The notes: generated by a model not told the origin, from the letters alone. Positions 24,398 through 33,229 are shown, counted from the first letter of the stretch. The stretch: 64,000 nucleotides of DNA from Rhizobiales bacterium 62-17 (GCA_001898965.1 MKVW01000003.1:743440-807439), one strand, 5' to 3'. Numbers and translations are program-made.

Positions 24398-24538
24398 TTC
24401 TCACGCGCCGTCACTAGAGCAAATTGCGTTTCGATAGAAACGCAATTTTGCCAGCATCTTTGTTTTGACGCGTCTTTGTGGCGTTTGGCGATTCCGCCAA
24501 ACTGCAAAACGCTATGGAAGCTCACAAGCGCGTGAGAA
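24398..24538. repeat. 141-base palindromic repeat element with 10-bp terminal inverted repeats
   Basis: Ends are ttctcacgcg (24398-24407) and its exact complement (24529-24538). Inside are a 12-bp hairpin (aaattgcgtttc, loop gata, 24421-24448), an 8-bp hairpin (24483-24502), and a stretch at 24463-24517 starting ttttgacgcg and ending aaaacgctatgg. Similar ends occur at 63781-63836. No coding capacity. It may be a dispersed extragenic palindrome or a small MITE-like element. Confidence 0.65.
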
Positions 24539-24624
24539 CACGCTCCAAACGACATTCATGCCGCGATCCTGTCGCATAGTCGCGTCAACTGGCGGGCTGG
24601 CTTGAATGCCGATTGGAGATCAAG

Positions 24625-24867
24625 ATGACTAAGACTTTCGTCCTCGCCGCCGGTACCATCGCGGCCACACTCGTGTTCGCGGCGCCGACCTTCGCGCAAA
24701 CACGGCACACGCATAAGCACAATGAGCGGCATTATCGTGCCATGGTGACGGAGCCGGCCCCGGCTTATGCTCCCTACACGCAGACGCTGTCGCCGCGCGA
24801 GTTCGATCCCCAGCGGGCCTATCACGGCCGCGATTCCACGCTGGATTTCAACAATCACTATTATTGA
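24625..24867 (+). CDS. Small secreted His-rich protein with DSTLD tail
   Basis: An 80-residue exported protein of unknown function. The signal peptide MTKTFVLAAGTIAATLVFAA is followed by FAQ and a His-rich start (TRHTHKHNERHYRAM). The C-terminal region GRDSTLDFNNHYY shares the DSTLD motif with the next two proteins, so the three tandem genes are probably distant relatives. SD GGAG lies 7 bases before the ATG; an in-frame TTG at 24613 is less likely. Confidence 0.65.
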   Translation: MTKTFVLAAGTIAATLVFAAPTFAQTRHTHKHNERHYRAMVTEPAPAYAPYTQTLSPREFDPQRAYHGRDSTLDFNNHYY

Positions 24868-25032
24868 TCAATGGCTTGACCGCCCAGCGATCTACACCGC
24901 TTCGTGCCGAAACTACTCAATAATTTCAATTAATTACCGCACTGCATTCACGACTATTCACGTCGCCGTGAGAGCCCCTCGAAAAGCGGATTTCGGCACA
25001 TAAATCTACCCCGGACGCCAATCGACGTCCCC

Positions 25033-25064
25033 TGCGCTCCGGTGCCAATGCGGGCCGGAGCGCA
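25033..25064 (+). promoter_or_regulatory. Structured leader hairpin, copy 1
   Basis: A perfect 10-bp stem, tgcgctccgg pairing with ccggagcgca, around a 12-base loop, 26 bases before the ATG of the gene at 25091. The surrounding leader is duplicated upstream of the paralogue at 25634, where the arm sequence differs but a long stem is retained. This suggests a functional RNA structure. Confidence 0.6.
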
Positions 25065-25090
25065 CGCAAGAATAGGTATGGAGAATTATC

Positions 25091-25402
25091 ATGACTCGTT
25101 CGTTTGCTCTTGTTGCGGGCGCTTTCGCCGCAGCTATGGCTTTCTCTGGCGCTTCGTTCGCGCAGACCCGTCCGTCCGATGCCACGCTTGACTCGTATGT
25201 GGCTCCGCAGGCCCCGGTGGCTGCTCAACCGATTCATCGTTCCGCCAAGGATATCCGCGCGCAGCGCCTGAATGATCTGCATCAGCAGACCACTTTCGCT
25301 GGCCAGCCGTTTGCCCCGTCGGCTTCCCAGGATGTCACGCTGAGCGCCAAGGACCGCGCCCTGCAGGCGATCTACAACGATCAGGACAGCACGCTCGACT
25401 AA
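25091..25402 (+). CDS. Small secreted protein, paralogue 1 of a tandem pair
   Basis: A 103-residue exported protein without a recognised family. The signal peptide is MTRSFALVAGAFAAAMAFSG, with cleavage near SFAQ. The mature part contains PSDATLDSYVAP, RSAKDIRAQRLNDL and QTTFAGQPFAPSA, and ends in NDQDSTLD. It is nearly identical to the protein at 25634-25945. GGAG lies 9 bases before the ATG. An intrinsic terminator follows, so each copy is its own transcription unit. Confidence 0.75.
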   Translation: MTRSFALVAGAFAAAMAFSGASFAQTRPSDATLDSYVAPQAPVAAQPIHRSAKDIRAQRLNDLHQQTTFAGQPFAPSASQDVTLSAKDRALQAIYNDQDSTLD

Positions 25403-25432
25403 TCCGCGCATTCCGTTTGTAAGACGACCAAG

Positions 25433-25460
25433 CCGCCGTGCTCTGAAGCGCGGCGGTTTT
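25433..25460 (+). terminator. Intrinsic terminator after paralogue 1
   Basis: A 10-bp stem including one G-U pair (ccgccgtgct with agcgcggcgg), a 4-base loop, then TTTT. It lies 31 bases after the stop. Confidence 0.8.
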
Positions 25461-25574
25461 GCTTTGCGCGCGCGCCATCGCTCTCTTCGGTTCACGAACA
25501 GTCACGACGCCGTGACGAAGCGATGTAAAATCGAAGACGATCCCTACATCTTATTCATGACGCCGATTGACGTC

Positions 25575-25610
25575 CTTGTGTTCCGGTGCCGATACGGGCC
25601 GCCACACAAG
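25575..25610 (+). promoter_or_regulatory. Structured leader hairpin, copy 2
   Basis: A stem cttgtgt/acacaag plus an inner ggtg/cgcc stem with a 3-base bulge, 23 bases before the ATG at 25634. Flanking sequence (gacgtcc before, ccggtgcc and cgggcc inside, caaga after) aligns with copy 1, while the outer arms differ and still pair. Confidence 0.55.
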
Positions 25611-25633
25611 CAAGATGAACTATGGAGATGATT

Positions 25634-25945
25634 ATGACTCGTTCGTTTGCTCTTGTTGCGGGCGCTTTCGCCGCGACCATGGCTTTCTCTGGCGCTTCGT
25701 TTGCGCAGAGCCGTCCGTCCGATGCCACGCTTGATTCCTATGTGGCGCCGCAGGCCGCCGTGGCTGCGCAACCCATTCATCGCTCGGCCAAGGATGTCCG
25801 TGCGCAGCGCGTGAATGATCTGCGTCAGCAGACCACTTTCGCTGGCCAGCCGTTTGCCCCCTCGGCTCCCCAGAATGTCACGCTGACCTCCAAGGATCGC
25901 GCTCTGCAAGCGATCTATAACGATCAGGACAGCACGCTCGACTAA
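25634..25945 (+). CDS. Small secreted protein, paralogue 2 of a tandem pair
   Basis: A 103-residue exported protein, paralogue of the one at 25091 with about fifteen substitutions and no gaps. Same signal peptide, same RSAKDVRAQRVNDL and FAGQPFAPSAP blocks, same NDQDSTLD end. Two further in-frame ATGs lie just upstream (25622 and 25628); the SD GGAG fits the third ATG at 25634. It is followed by its own terminator. Function unknown. Confidence 0.75.
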   Translation: MTRSFALVAGAFAATMAFSGASFAQSRPSDATLDSYVAPQAAVAAQPIHRSAKDVRAQRVNDLRQQTTFAGQPFAPSAPQNVTLTSKDRALQAIYNDQDSTLD

Positions 25946-25978
25946 TGCCGATGCGTCATTGAGTTTGAGTTTTTAAAG

Positions 25979-26010
25979 CCGCCGCGTTCCCCCGACGCGG
26001 CGGTTTCTTT
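25979..26010 (+). terminator. Intrinsic terminator after paralogue 2
   Basis: A perfect 9-bp stem (ccgccgcgt and its complement), a 7-base loop, then TTTCTTTTT. It lies 33 bases after the stop. Confidence 0.85.
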
Positions 26011-26073
26011 TTGCGATTTTGCTCCGCGGGGCGTTTGCCATACAACTCATGGATTGGATGGAAACGCTTTTTA

Positions 26074-27519
26074 ATGCCTCAAGATCCCGCCATCGTCTGG
26101 TTCCGCAGCGATTTGCGCCTCGGTGACAATCCTGCCCTTGCGGCCGCGATGGCCACGGGTGCCCCCCTCCTCATCGTCTACATTCTGGAAAGCGGCGACG
26201 ATTTGCGCGCGCGCGGCGGCGCCAGCCATTGGTGGCTGCATCATTCCCTCGACCAGCTGTCGCAGGATTTGGCGGAGCGCGGCGGCCGGCTCGATTTTTT
26301 CCAGGGCCGCGCCCTCACCCTCATTCCGCAGCTCGCGGCGGCGTTTGGCGCCTCGCACGTGTTCTGGAACCGCCGTTACGATGCGGCCGGGATCGAAATC
26401 GACAAGGCCCTCAAAGCGACGCTCTCTAAAACGGACGTTCATGCGGAAAGCTTCAACGGCCAGCTTCTGCACGAACCGTGGACCGTCGCGACCAAGAGCA
26501 ACGGTCCCTTCAAGGTATTCACGCCTTATTGGCGGGCCTGCCTCGCCATGCCGGAGCCTGCCGCGCCAAAGCGCGCGCCTGGCAAAATCCAGGCGGCGCC
26601 GTGGAAGCGCGCCGCGCCGGAGCGCTGCAAACTTGCCGATCTCGACTTGCTACCCCGAAAGCCGGACTGGGCGGGCGGCCTGCGCGAGACCTGGACACCC
26701 GGCGAAGCCGGCGCCCGCGCCAGGCTTTCGACCTTTCTCGACGAAACCCTCGCCGGCTATGCTGATCGGCGCGACCGGCCCGATCAGCCGGCAACATCCC
26801 GCTTGTCGCCGCATCTAGCCTTCGGCGAGATTTCTCCACGCCAGATCTGGCATGCCGCCCAACATGCGAGGCAGCGCTCCCCCTCCGTCGGTTCCGATGT
26901 GGCGAAATTTCTCTCGGAAATCGGCTGGCGCGAATTCTCCTATCATCTGCTGTTCTATTATCCGGATTTGGCGCGAGAGAATTTCAACGACCGTTTCGAC
27001 GGCTTCCCCTGGCGCAAATCGGTGAAAGACCTGCGCGCGTGGCGCAAGGGGCTCACCGGCTATCCAATCGTCGACGCCGGCATGCGCGAGCTATGGCAAA
27101 CCGGCTTCATGCATAACCGCGTCCGCATGATCACGGCCTCTTTCCTCATCAAACATCTGCTGCTCGACTGGCGCGAAGGCGAAGCCTGGTTCTGGGATAC
27201 GCTGGTGGACGCGGACCCCGCCAACAACGCAGCGAGCTGGCAATGGGTCGCCGGCTCGGGCGCCGATGCGGCGCCCTATTTCCGCATCTTCAATCCGATC
27301 CTGCAGGGCGAGAAATTCGATCCACACGGGCGCTATGTGCGCCAGTTCGTGCCAGAGCTAGCCGAGATGCCCGATGCTTATGTCCATAAGCCGTGGACCG
27401 CGCCGGCGGAGGTGTTGAAGAAAGCTGACGTCACGCTCGGCAAGACTTATCCAAAGCCGATCGTCGACCATGCCGAGGGGCGTGCGCGCGCGCTGGCCGC
27501 CTTCAAGGGTCTGGACTAG
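26074..27519 (+). CDS. phrB: Deoxyribodipyrimidine photolyase (cryptochrome/photolyase family)
   Basis: A 481-residue flavoprotein that uses blue light to split cyclobutane pyrimidine dimers. The N-terminal antenna domain begins [17 protein letters not shown]. The FAD-binding domain shows [45 protein letters not shown] and [20 protein letters not shown], all hallmarks of class I photolyases. The ATG at 26074 starts conserved sequence; the frame is open 63 bases upstream with no homology. Its end overlaps the convergent der gene by 4 bases. No terminator hairpin is seen between them. Confidence 0.94.
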   Translation: MPQDPAIVWFRSDLRLGDNPALAAAMATGAPLLIVYILESGDDLRARGGASHWWLHHSLDQLSQDLAERGGRLDFFQGRALTLIPQLAAAFGASHVFWNRRYDAAGIEIDKALKATLSKTDVHAESFNGQLLHEPWTVATKSNGPFKVFTPYWRACLAMPEPAAPKRAPGKIQAAPWKRAAPERCKLADLDLLPRKPDWAGGLRETWTPGEAGARARLSTFLDETLAGYADRRDRPDQPATSRLSPHLAFGEISPRQIWHAAQHARQRSPSVGSDVAKFLSEIGWREFSYHLLFYYPDLARENFNDRFDGFPWRKSVKDLRAWRKGLTGYPIVDAGMRELWQTGFMHNRVRMITASFLIKHLLLDWREGEAWFWDTLVDADPANNAASWQWVAGSGADAAPYFRIFNPILQGEKFDPHGRYVRQFVPELAEMPDAYVHKPWTAPAEVLKKADVTLGKTYPKPIVDHAEGRARALAAFKGLD

Positions 27520-28934
27520 CCGCGCTTGCGCTTCTCGTAGGGATTGCTGGTGGTGCGCTTCGAAATGCGGATCGGCACGCCGGGCAGTTCGAAGGTCTCG
27601 CGCAATCCGTTGATCAAGAACCGCTCGTAGCTGACTGGCAAGTGGTCGAGCTGATTACCGAAAATGACGAAGTAAGGCGGGCGCGCCTTTGGCTGCGTCA
27701 TATAGCGGATCTTGATGCGGCGACCGGACACGGCGGGCGGCGGCGTCTGTTCGACAGCGCCTTCCAGCCAGCGGTTGATGCGGCCGGTGGAGATGCGCTT
27801 GTTCCAGGTCTCGTGCGTGCGCAGGATCGCCTGCATCAGCTTGTCGATGCCGGTGCCCTCCAAGCCCGAAACCGGCACGACGGCAGCGCCGCGCACCTGC
27901 GGTAGCAGGCGATCGGCCTTCTCGCGCAGATCGCGCAGCAGCTTCTGCGGGTCTTCGACGAGATCCCATTTGTTGACGCCGATGACCAGCGCCCGGCCCT
28001 CGCGCTCGACGAGGTCGGCTATGGTCAGATCCTGCTTTTCGAACGGGATCGTCGCATCGAGCAGCAGCACCACCACTTCAGCGAATTTCACGGCGCGCAG
28101 GGCATCGCCCGCGGCGAGCTTTTCCAGCTTGTCCTGAATGCTCGCCTTGCGGCGCAGGCCCGCCGTATCGAACAGCTTCATCTTGCGCTCGGGCCCATTG
28201 CGCGGGGTCCAGGCGAAATCGACGGAAATGGAGTCGCGCGTCACGCCGGCCTCGGGGCCGGTCAACAGACGATCTTCGCCGATGATGCGGTTGATCAGGG
28301 TCGATTTGCCGGCGTTGGGACGCCCGACCACAGCGATACGCAGCGGTTTGGTCGGATCGAGTTCGCTGCCGTCTTCCTCGTCACCGAGCACGAGCGGCGC
28401 GGCGGCCTCATCGTCATCATCGGCGGGCAGTTCGGTTTGTTCCGGCAGAGCCTCGCGCAGCGCGGCGTAGAGTTCGCCGAAGCCATCGCCATGTTCGGCC
28501 GAGAGAGCGACAGGATCGCCAAGGCCAAGCGAGAAGGCCTCGTAGGCGCCGGACTCACCCAGCTTGCCCTCGGCCTTGTTGGCGATGAGCACGATCGGTT
28601 TGTCGGCACGGCGCACCAGATCGGCGAAATGCCGGTCGGTTGGCGTGATGCCGGTGCGCGCGTCGATGACGAAGAAGATCGCGTCGGCCGAAGCGATGGC
28701 CGCCTCGGTCTGGGCCCGCATGCGTCCGGTCAAGGAATCCGGATCGCTCTGTTCGAGACCTGCGGTGTCGATGATCGAGAAATCGAGGTCACCGAGATGT
28801 GCGTCGCCCTCACGCCGGTCGCGGGTCACGCCAGGCCGGTCGTCGACGAGAGCCAGCTTCTTGCCGACAAGTCGATTGAAGAGGGTCGACTTGCCGACAT
28901 TCGGCCGCCCGATGATGGCGACAGTAAAATGCAT
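27516..28934 (-). CDS. der: Ribosome biogenesis GTPase Der (EngA)
   Basis: A 472-residue GTPase with two tandem G domains needed for 50S subunit maturation. G1 motifs are GRPNVGKST (residues 9-17) and GRPNAGKST (204-212); NKAEGK and NKWDLV are the G4 motifs. An acidic linker rich in Asp and Glu separates the domains, as in alphaproteobacteria, and the KH-like C-terminal domain ends with a basic tail ([11 protein letters not shown]). The ATG at 28934 starts the first beta strand (MHFTVAIIG). It lies 17 bases after the stop of the YfgM-like gene on the same strand, so both are probably co-transcribed. Confidence 0.96.
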   Translation of the reverse strand: MHFTVAIIGRPNVGKSTLFNRLVGKKLALVDDRPGVTRDRREGDAHLGDLDFSIIDTAGLEQSDPDSLTGRMRAQTEAAIASADAIFFVIDARTGITPTDRHFADLVRRADKPIVLIANKAEGKLGESGAYEAFSLGLGDPVALSAEHGDGFGELYAALREALPEQTELPADDDDEAAAPLVLGDEEDGSELDPTKPLRIAVVGRPNAGKSTLINRIIGEDRLLTGPEAGVTRDSISVDFAWTPRNGPERKMKLFDTAGLRRKASIQDKLEKLAAGDALRAVKFAEVVVLLLDATIPFEKQDLTIADLVEREGRALVIGVNKWDLVEDPQKLLRDLREKADRLLPQVRGAAVVPVSGLEGTGIDKLMQAILRTHETWNKRISTGRINRWLEGAVEQTPPPAVSGRRIKIRYMTQPKARPPYFVIFGNQLDHLPVSYERFLINGLRETFELPGVPIRISKRTTSNPYEKRKRG

Positions 28935-28951
28935 GATCGTCTCACCCGGAC

Positions 28952-29611
28952 TTATTGTCCGGCCGTTGCTCCAGAAGCGACAAGGCCGAGCAAGGTCTGG
29001 GCACGGTCGCGGGTTGATTGCGGCGTCTGCGGATCGGCGACGACCATGTCGAGCCAACGGCCGGCACCCGGCATATCACCGGCCTTCAGCGCGGCGAGGC
29101 CCAGCAGTTCGCGCGCGGTGTGCCGGAACGGGCTCGTCGGCGCGGCCAGCGGCTCGATGCGCTGTTTGATCTCGGCCTGGTCGGCATCGTCGATGCGCAG
29201 ATAAGCGGCCCGCAGTTTGGCAGCCTGCTGCAACAACGGATCGACGGCAGCGTCGGCGGCGATCGCGTCATAGATCTGCACGGCTTCCTTGGCGTCGCGC
29301 GAGCTGATCTCGTCAGCAGCGCGCAGGCGCGCCAACACCTGATAGCCAGGGTTGCTGCTCTTGGCGATGTCGAGGAAAGCGGCTTCCGCTTCCTTCGGCT
29401 TGTTCTCACGCACCAGTTGCAGGGCGGCCTGGAACTGCGCGCCGGAGGCTTGCGCCGCCTTCAGGCGCTGCGACTCCCAGATGCGCCAGCCAGCGGTGGC
29501 GACGACCACCACCACGGCCACGCCGATGATGACGTTTTGATACTTCTGCCAAAACTTGGCGGCCTGGTCGCGGCGATATTCCTCGTCGACCTCGCGGATA
29601 AAATCGGACAT
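28952..29611 (-). CDS. YfgM-like tetratricopeptide membrane protein
   Basis: A 219-residue protein of the TPR_21/YfgM type. It has a short cytoplasmic N-terminus ([20 protein letters not shown]), one membrane helix ([16 protein letters not shown], about residues 27-42) and a periplasmic repeat domain with A/L-rich helices. YfgM interacts with the Sec translocon and periplasmic chaperones in E. coli. The location directly upstream of der matches the usual yfgM-(bamB)-der order; bamB itself is absent here. The start follows GGAAAG; an ATG at 29653 would add 14 residues. Confidence 0.85.
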   Translation of the reverse strand: MSDFIREVDEEYRRDQAAKFWQKYQNVIIGVAVVVVVATAGWRIWESQRLKAAQASGAQFQAALQLVRENKPKEAEAAFLDIAKSSNPGYQVLARLRAADEISSRDAKEAVQIYDAIAADAAVDPLLQQAAKLRAAYLRIDDADQAEIKQRIEPLAAPTSPFRHTARELLGLAALKAGDMPGAGRWLDMVVADPQTPQSTRDRAQTLLGLVASGATAGQ

Positions 29612-29944
29612 GGACTTTCCGGAAAGGGATGCGCCTGACTCAGGGCCAGACATTCTGCCTTGCGGTTAGCACGGAGTCGCGGCGAAGGCGAGGCTCGCAA
29701 CGTCACGGCCTTGAAATCACGTTGTATCGCGCCAAGCCGCTTTCCAACAGGCAGTCGTGAACAATATTTCATCAATTATATTCTATAATATCAATATGAT
29801 ATGAATTATTTTAAATGCTTTAGATGAGCAGATATCCAACGCTCCGCCAGGCGCCGGAACCGATAGCTTGACGCTGGATCGCCAAGCTACGAGAACGAAA
29901 ACAGAAAGAGCCGGCGCCATGATCGCCGGCCGTCGGAGGAAAAA
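29612..29944. other. Intergenic region with AT-rich core upstream of the MFS gene
   Basis: Divergent promoters are expected here. The stretch 29763-29823 is strongly AT-rich with repeated tatatt/ataat words and probably contains the MFS-gene promoter. An SD-like GGAGG at 29936-29940 precedes an ATC in the frame of the MFS gene. An ATG at 29919 is out of frame. No other gene is supported. Confidence 0.4.
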
Positions 29945-30019
29945 ATCGACCCGACTGCGAAGACCACGCCCACGCCGGCCGAGCCGGACGTCCCCTGGCG
30001 TGTTCAGATTCCGATCTAT

Positions 30020-31180
30020 TTGACAGGCTTTTTTTCCAACAGCCTGAACGATGTCGCAGGCATCGTCTTGCCGCTGTGGCTGCATGGCCAGAATGCCTCG
30101 GCGGCGACCGTCGGCCTCGTCATCGGCGCCCGGCACATCCTGCCCTTTTTCTTCGCCATTCACGGCGGCGCCTTGATGGACCGTTTCGGTCCACGCCGGC
30201 TGATGGTTTGGTGCTGCCTCCTGAGCATTTTCGCCATCCCGCTGTTTCCGGTCGTCGTTTGGCTGCCGGGGGTGTTTCTGTTGCAAATGCTCAATGGATA
30301 TGGCTCGGCGATCGGCTGGCTCGGTGCTCAGACCCAGTTCGGCCTGCATATGCGCGGCAGCCATAAGCTGGCGGGCCGTTTCGCCTTCATCCTGCGCATG
30401 GGCAGTTTCATTGGGCCGCCAATTGCCGGTCTCGCCTGGGATCATTTCGGCACGTTCGGCGGCTTTACCGTGCTGACGCTCTGGGCGGTCGGCACGTTCG
30501 TTTCGGCCTATTTCGCGCCCAACACGTCGGCCCGCGGCAGCGGCGCCCTCGCCCGCAATCTGCGTTTCGCCGATTTCATGCCACGGATTTCGGATTACTC
30601 AGCCGCCCTGCGCATGGCGGCGTTGCCGGGCATGACCATCGTGCTGATGGTCACCGTCATCCGCATCGGCGCGAGCAGTGTGCAGGATTCTTTCTATCCG
30701 CTCTATCTCACGACGATCGGCTTTTCGGCGACGCAAATCGGCATTCTCGTCACCGTGTCCTCAGCAGTCGCGGCCGCCGGCGCGCTGCTGGTCGGCCCGG
30801 TCGTGCGGATCGTGCCGCCGATCTGGACCCTCATCCTGTCGTCCGCGGTTTCGGTGATTTTCGTGGCGGTGACGCCGCTGTTGACCGCCTTTCCGGCGCT
30901 CGCAGTCACTTCGGCCCTGCGCGGTCTCGGCATGGGCCTCAGCCAACCGCTGATGTTGTCGATGCTGATCGAGGCGTCGGGACGCAAAGCTCAAGGCATC
31001 GGCGCGGCGCTGCGCACCACCGCCAATCGCGCGGCCGCCGCCATCACGCCGACCAGCATGGGCGTCGTCGCCTCGATCAGCACGCTCGCCACGAGCTTTT
31101 TCATGGTCGGCGGTGTCATGCTGGTGGGCTTGGCGGTGATCAGCATTTACGTCCGCCGTCGCCCCCATCTCACCTATTAG
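30020..31180 (+). CDS. Major facilitator superfamily transporter with uncertain start
   Basis: An MFS permease of about 386 residues with twelve hydrophobic segments; GGALMDRFGPRRLMV is the conserved loop 2-3 motif. The only conventional in-frame start is TTG at 30020, which has no SD and cuts into helix 1. The frame stays open to a TAG at 29864, and the best ribosome site (GGAGG) precedes an ATC at 29945. Starting there would add 25 residues and give a normal N-terminal tail (DPTAKTTPTPAEPDVPW). A rare ATC start, an ATG-to-ATC mutation or a sequence error are all possible. Substrate unknown. Confidence 0.8.
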   Translation: MTGFFSNSLNDVAGIVLPLWLHGQNASAATVGLVIGARHILPFFFAIHGGALMDRFGPRRLMVWCCLLSIFAIPLFPVVVWLPGVFLLQMLNGYGSAIGWLGAQTQFGLHMRGSHKLAGRFAFILRMGSFIGPPIAGLAWDHFGTFGGFTVLTLWAVGTFVSAYFAPNTSARGSGALARNLRFADFMPRISDYSAALRMAALPGMTIVLMVTVIRIGASSVQDSFYPLYLTTIGFSATQIGILVTVSSAVAAAGALLVGPVVRIVPPIWTLILSSAVSVIFVAVTPLLTAFPALAVTSALRGLGMGLSQPLMLSMLIEASGRKAQGIGAALRTTANRAAAAITPTSMGVVASISTLATSFFMVGGVMLVGLAVISIYVRRRPHLTY

Positions 31181-31253
31181 CCACGTCTTGGAATTGTGAT
31201 CTGCGCTAGCGACTTCTGGTGGAACGCCCTGCAAAAATCGCGACTTGATGCTA

Positions 31254-31259
31254 TATAAT
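31254..31259 (+). promoter_or_regulatory. Candidate -10 box (TATAAT) of the HtrA-like gene
   Basis: A perfect TATAAT lies 49 bases upstream of the start at 31308. A recognisable -35 box at 17 bases is lacking (gcaaaa). The leader that follows contains a ccggcc/ggccgg hairpin (31277-31296) and then GGAG. Confidence 0.4.
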
Positions 31260-31307
31260 GGAACCCGACAGGATTGCCGGCCCAGGTTTTGGCCGGTCTT
31301 GGAGTGA

Positions 31308-32291
31308 ATGCCCATGCCGTCGCAGCCCGAGTGGAGACTTCCCTCCAGCCTGCAGCCCAAAGCGCACGACTATGTTTTCGACCTCGATGACGCCCTGTTA
31401 TCCGTCGTGGCGCTGACTGCGCGTGTCCCGGAAGAAGCCTTCACGGCGGAGACCCTGGGCACCGAGCGGGTCGGCAATGCGGTGTTGATCAACGATCGCG
31501 GCCTGTTTCTGACCATCGGCTATCTGATCACCGAGGCGGAGGAAGTGTGGCTGCGCTCCAACGACGGGCGCACCTTCGCCGGCACGGTGATCGGCTACGA
31601 TCAGGAGAGCGGCTTTGGCCTAGTGCAGGCGCTGGCGCGGCTCGACCTGCCCCATCTACCGCTTGGCAATTCCGCCTCGGCGCGCGCCGGCGATGCGGTG
31701 ATCGTCGCGGGTGCCGGCGGACGCGAACATTCGGTCGCTGCTCGCATCGTCGCCAAGCAGGAGTTCGCCGGCTATTGGGAATATGTGCTCGATGAGGCGA
31801 TTTACACAGCCCCCGCCCATCCCAACTGGGGCGGTACGGCACTCATCAGCGAAACCGGCGAACTGCTCGGCATCGGCTCGCTGCATCTCGAACAAGGTGG
31901 CGACAAGGGCGAGCGCGGTCATCTCAACATGATCGTGCCCATCGATCTTCTTAAACCTATTTTGGACGATCTCGTCCGGCTCGGCCGGCGCAGCGTGCCG
32001 CCGAGGCCGTGGCTTGGCATCTATGCGGCCGAAATCGAGGACAAAGTGGTGGTCGTCGGCCGCAGCCAGCGCGGACCTGCGCGACGGGCCGAATTGAAAA
32101 ACGGCGACATCGTCATCGCCATCGGCGGCAAGCCGATCAACTCCCTGGCGCAGCTCTATCGCACCATCTACGCCCAGGGCGATGCCGGCTGCGATATCCC
32201 GATGACCTTGCATCGGGACGGCGTGACCTTCGACGTCAGCGTCCGCTCAGGCGACCGCACGCAAATGTTCAAAGCGCCGAAACTGCATTAA
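31308..32291 (+). CDS. HtrA/S1C-like pseudoprotease with PDZ domain
   Basis: A 327-residue protein with the trypsin-like barrel of S1C (DegP/HtrA) proteases followed by one PDZ domain (about residues 230-320, PPRPWLGIYAA then ELKNGDIVIAIGGKPINS). All three catalytic positions are replaced: the His of LTxxH is Tyr72 (FLTIGYLI), the Asp is Gly102 (YDQESGFGLV) and the Ser of GNSGG is Trp174 (HPNWGGTAL). It should not cut peptides; a chaperone or scaffold role is inferred. No signal peptide is evident, so location is unclear. ATGs at 31308 and 31314 both fit the GGAG upstream. Confidence 0.8.
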   Translation: MPMPSQPEWRLPSSLQPKAHDYVFDLDDALLSVVALTARVPEEAFTAETLGTERVGNAVLINDRGLFLTIGYLITEAEEVWLRSNDGRTFAGTVIGYDQESGFGLVQALARLDLPHLPLGNSASARAGDAVIVAGAGGREHSVAARIVAKQEFAGYWEYVLDEAIYTAPAHPNWGGTALISETGELLGIGSLHLEQGGDKGERGHLNMIVPIDLLKPILDDLVRLGRRSVPPRPWLGIYAAEIEDKVVVVGRSQRGPARRAELKNGDIVIAIGGKPINSLAQLYRTIYAQGDAGCDIPMTLHRDGVTFDVSVRSGDRTQMFKAPKLH

Positions 32292-32299
32292 TTGGCCCT

Positions 32300-32337
32300 G
32301 TGTCATACCGGATCGCCAGCGGCGTCCGGTATGACAC
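32300..32337. terminator. Bidirectional terminator hairpin
   Basis: A perfect 13-bp stem (gtgtcataccgga and its complement) with a 12-base loop lies between the convergent pseudoprotease and F420-reductase-like genes. It has no long T-run but its length and position support termination from both sides. Confidence 0.7.
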
Positions 32338-32359
32338 GGAGACGGTGGCGCTCAGCGCT

Positions 32360-33106
32360 CTAACTCAAGCCGGCTGCGATCTTGCGCAGCTCGTCGGGCG
32401 TATGCTCGCCGGCGAGCGGCGTTCCCGGCACGAGATATTTGCCCTTGGCCAGACCGCCAACGACGACCGCCTCGAAGCCGATGTCCTTGATCAGGGCGGT
32501 CGCCAGCGCGACCGCCTTCTGATCGTCGCCGGCAATCGGCACGCCAAGAGGAGTGCCGCTGCGATGGGCGGCGCGCGGCAGCGCTGCATAGTTGATCGCG
32601 TTGAAGGCGCGAACGATGCGTGCGCCTGGCAGAATGCGTGCTGTGGCGAGGCCGGCGCCGCCTTCATCGTTGATCTTCTTCACCAGGTCGGCGCCATCGC
32701 GTCCGCCGATCGGGTTGGAGATATCCAACACCAGTTGCTTGGTCGCCAGCCCGCTGCCGAAGTCGCGGCCGATCTGCTCCATCGCCGAATAAGGCACGGC
32801 GATGAGTATGACATCGCCGAAGGCCACCGCCTGCGCCGTGGTGCCGGCCTGCGTGTTGGGGCCGGCGGCGGCCACGAGATCCTTCAGTGCATCGGGATCG
32901 AGCGCCGAAAACATCACTTGATAGCCGGCCTTGGCGAACAAAGTTCCAAGCGCCCCGCCCTGCCGGCCGGCGCCGATCGTCGCGATCTTGGGTTTGGCAC
33001 CGTCGGAGGTTTGCGCGAAAGCCGGCGACAGTCCGAGCGTCAGTCCGCCGACACCCAAGGCAAGGAGAGCGCGGCGATCGACGGAAGAAAACGGTGGGTT
33101 CATCAT
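32360..33106 (-). CDS. Exported NADPH-dependent F420-reductase-like protein
   Basis: A 248-residue protein with an NAD(P)-binding Rossmann domain of the F420-oxidoreductase/NAD-binding-2 type: IATIGAGRQGGALGTLFAKA near residue 42, then LIAVPYSAMEQIG and LDISNPIGGRDGAD. Unusually it carries an N-terminal export signal with twin Arg (SSVDRRALLALGVGGLTLGL), so it may be a Tat substrate folded with its cofactor. Relatives are usually cytoplasmic. Two adjacent ATGs (33106, 33103) are possible; the frame open to 33175 adds nothing conserved. Confidence 0.78.
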   Translation of the reverse strand: MMNPPFSSVDRRALLALGVGGLTLGLSPAFAQTSDGAKPKIATIGAGRQGGALGTLFAKAGYQVMFSALDPDALKDLVAAAGPNTQAGTTAQAVAFGDVILIAVPYSAMEQIGRDFGSGLATKQLVLDISNPIGGRDGADLVKKINDEGGAGLATARILPGARIVRAFNAINYAALPRAAHRSGTPLGVPIAGDDQKAVALATALIKDIGFEAVVVGGLAKGKYLVPGTPLAGEHTPDELRKIAAGLS

Positions 33107-33229
33107 GATTGGGTTCCGATCAGGCCCAGCACCGACGACGATGCTAGTCGGCGCTCGGGCGACGGCACAAATCACGATTTCGCCAGATGATTCTGATCGC
33201 CGCTCCTTGGAAGTTCCTGCAACGCAGCC

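Noticed and set aside
25091..25945. Tandem repeat suggestive of a CRISPR or mobile element
   Set aside because: The repeated unit is a gene with its leader and terminator, occurring only twice, with no spacers or transposase.
29783..30445. Minus-strand open frame across the MFS promoter and N-terminus
   Set aside because: Overlaps a clear membrane protein on the other strand and reads as low-complexity polar sequence.
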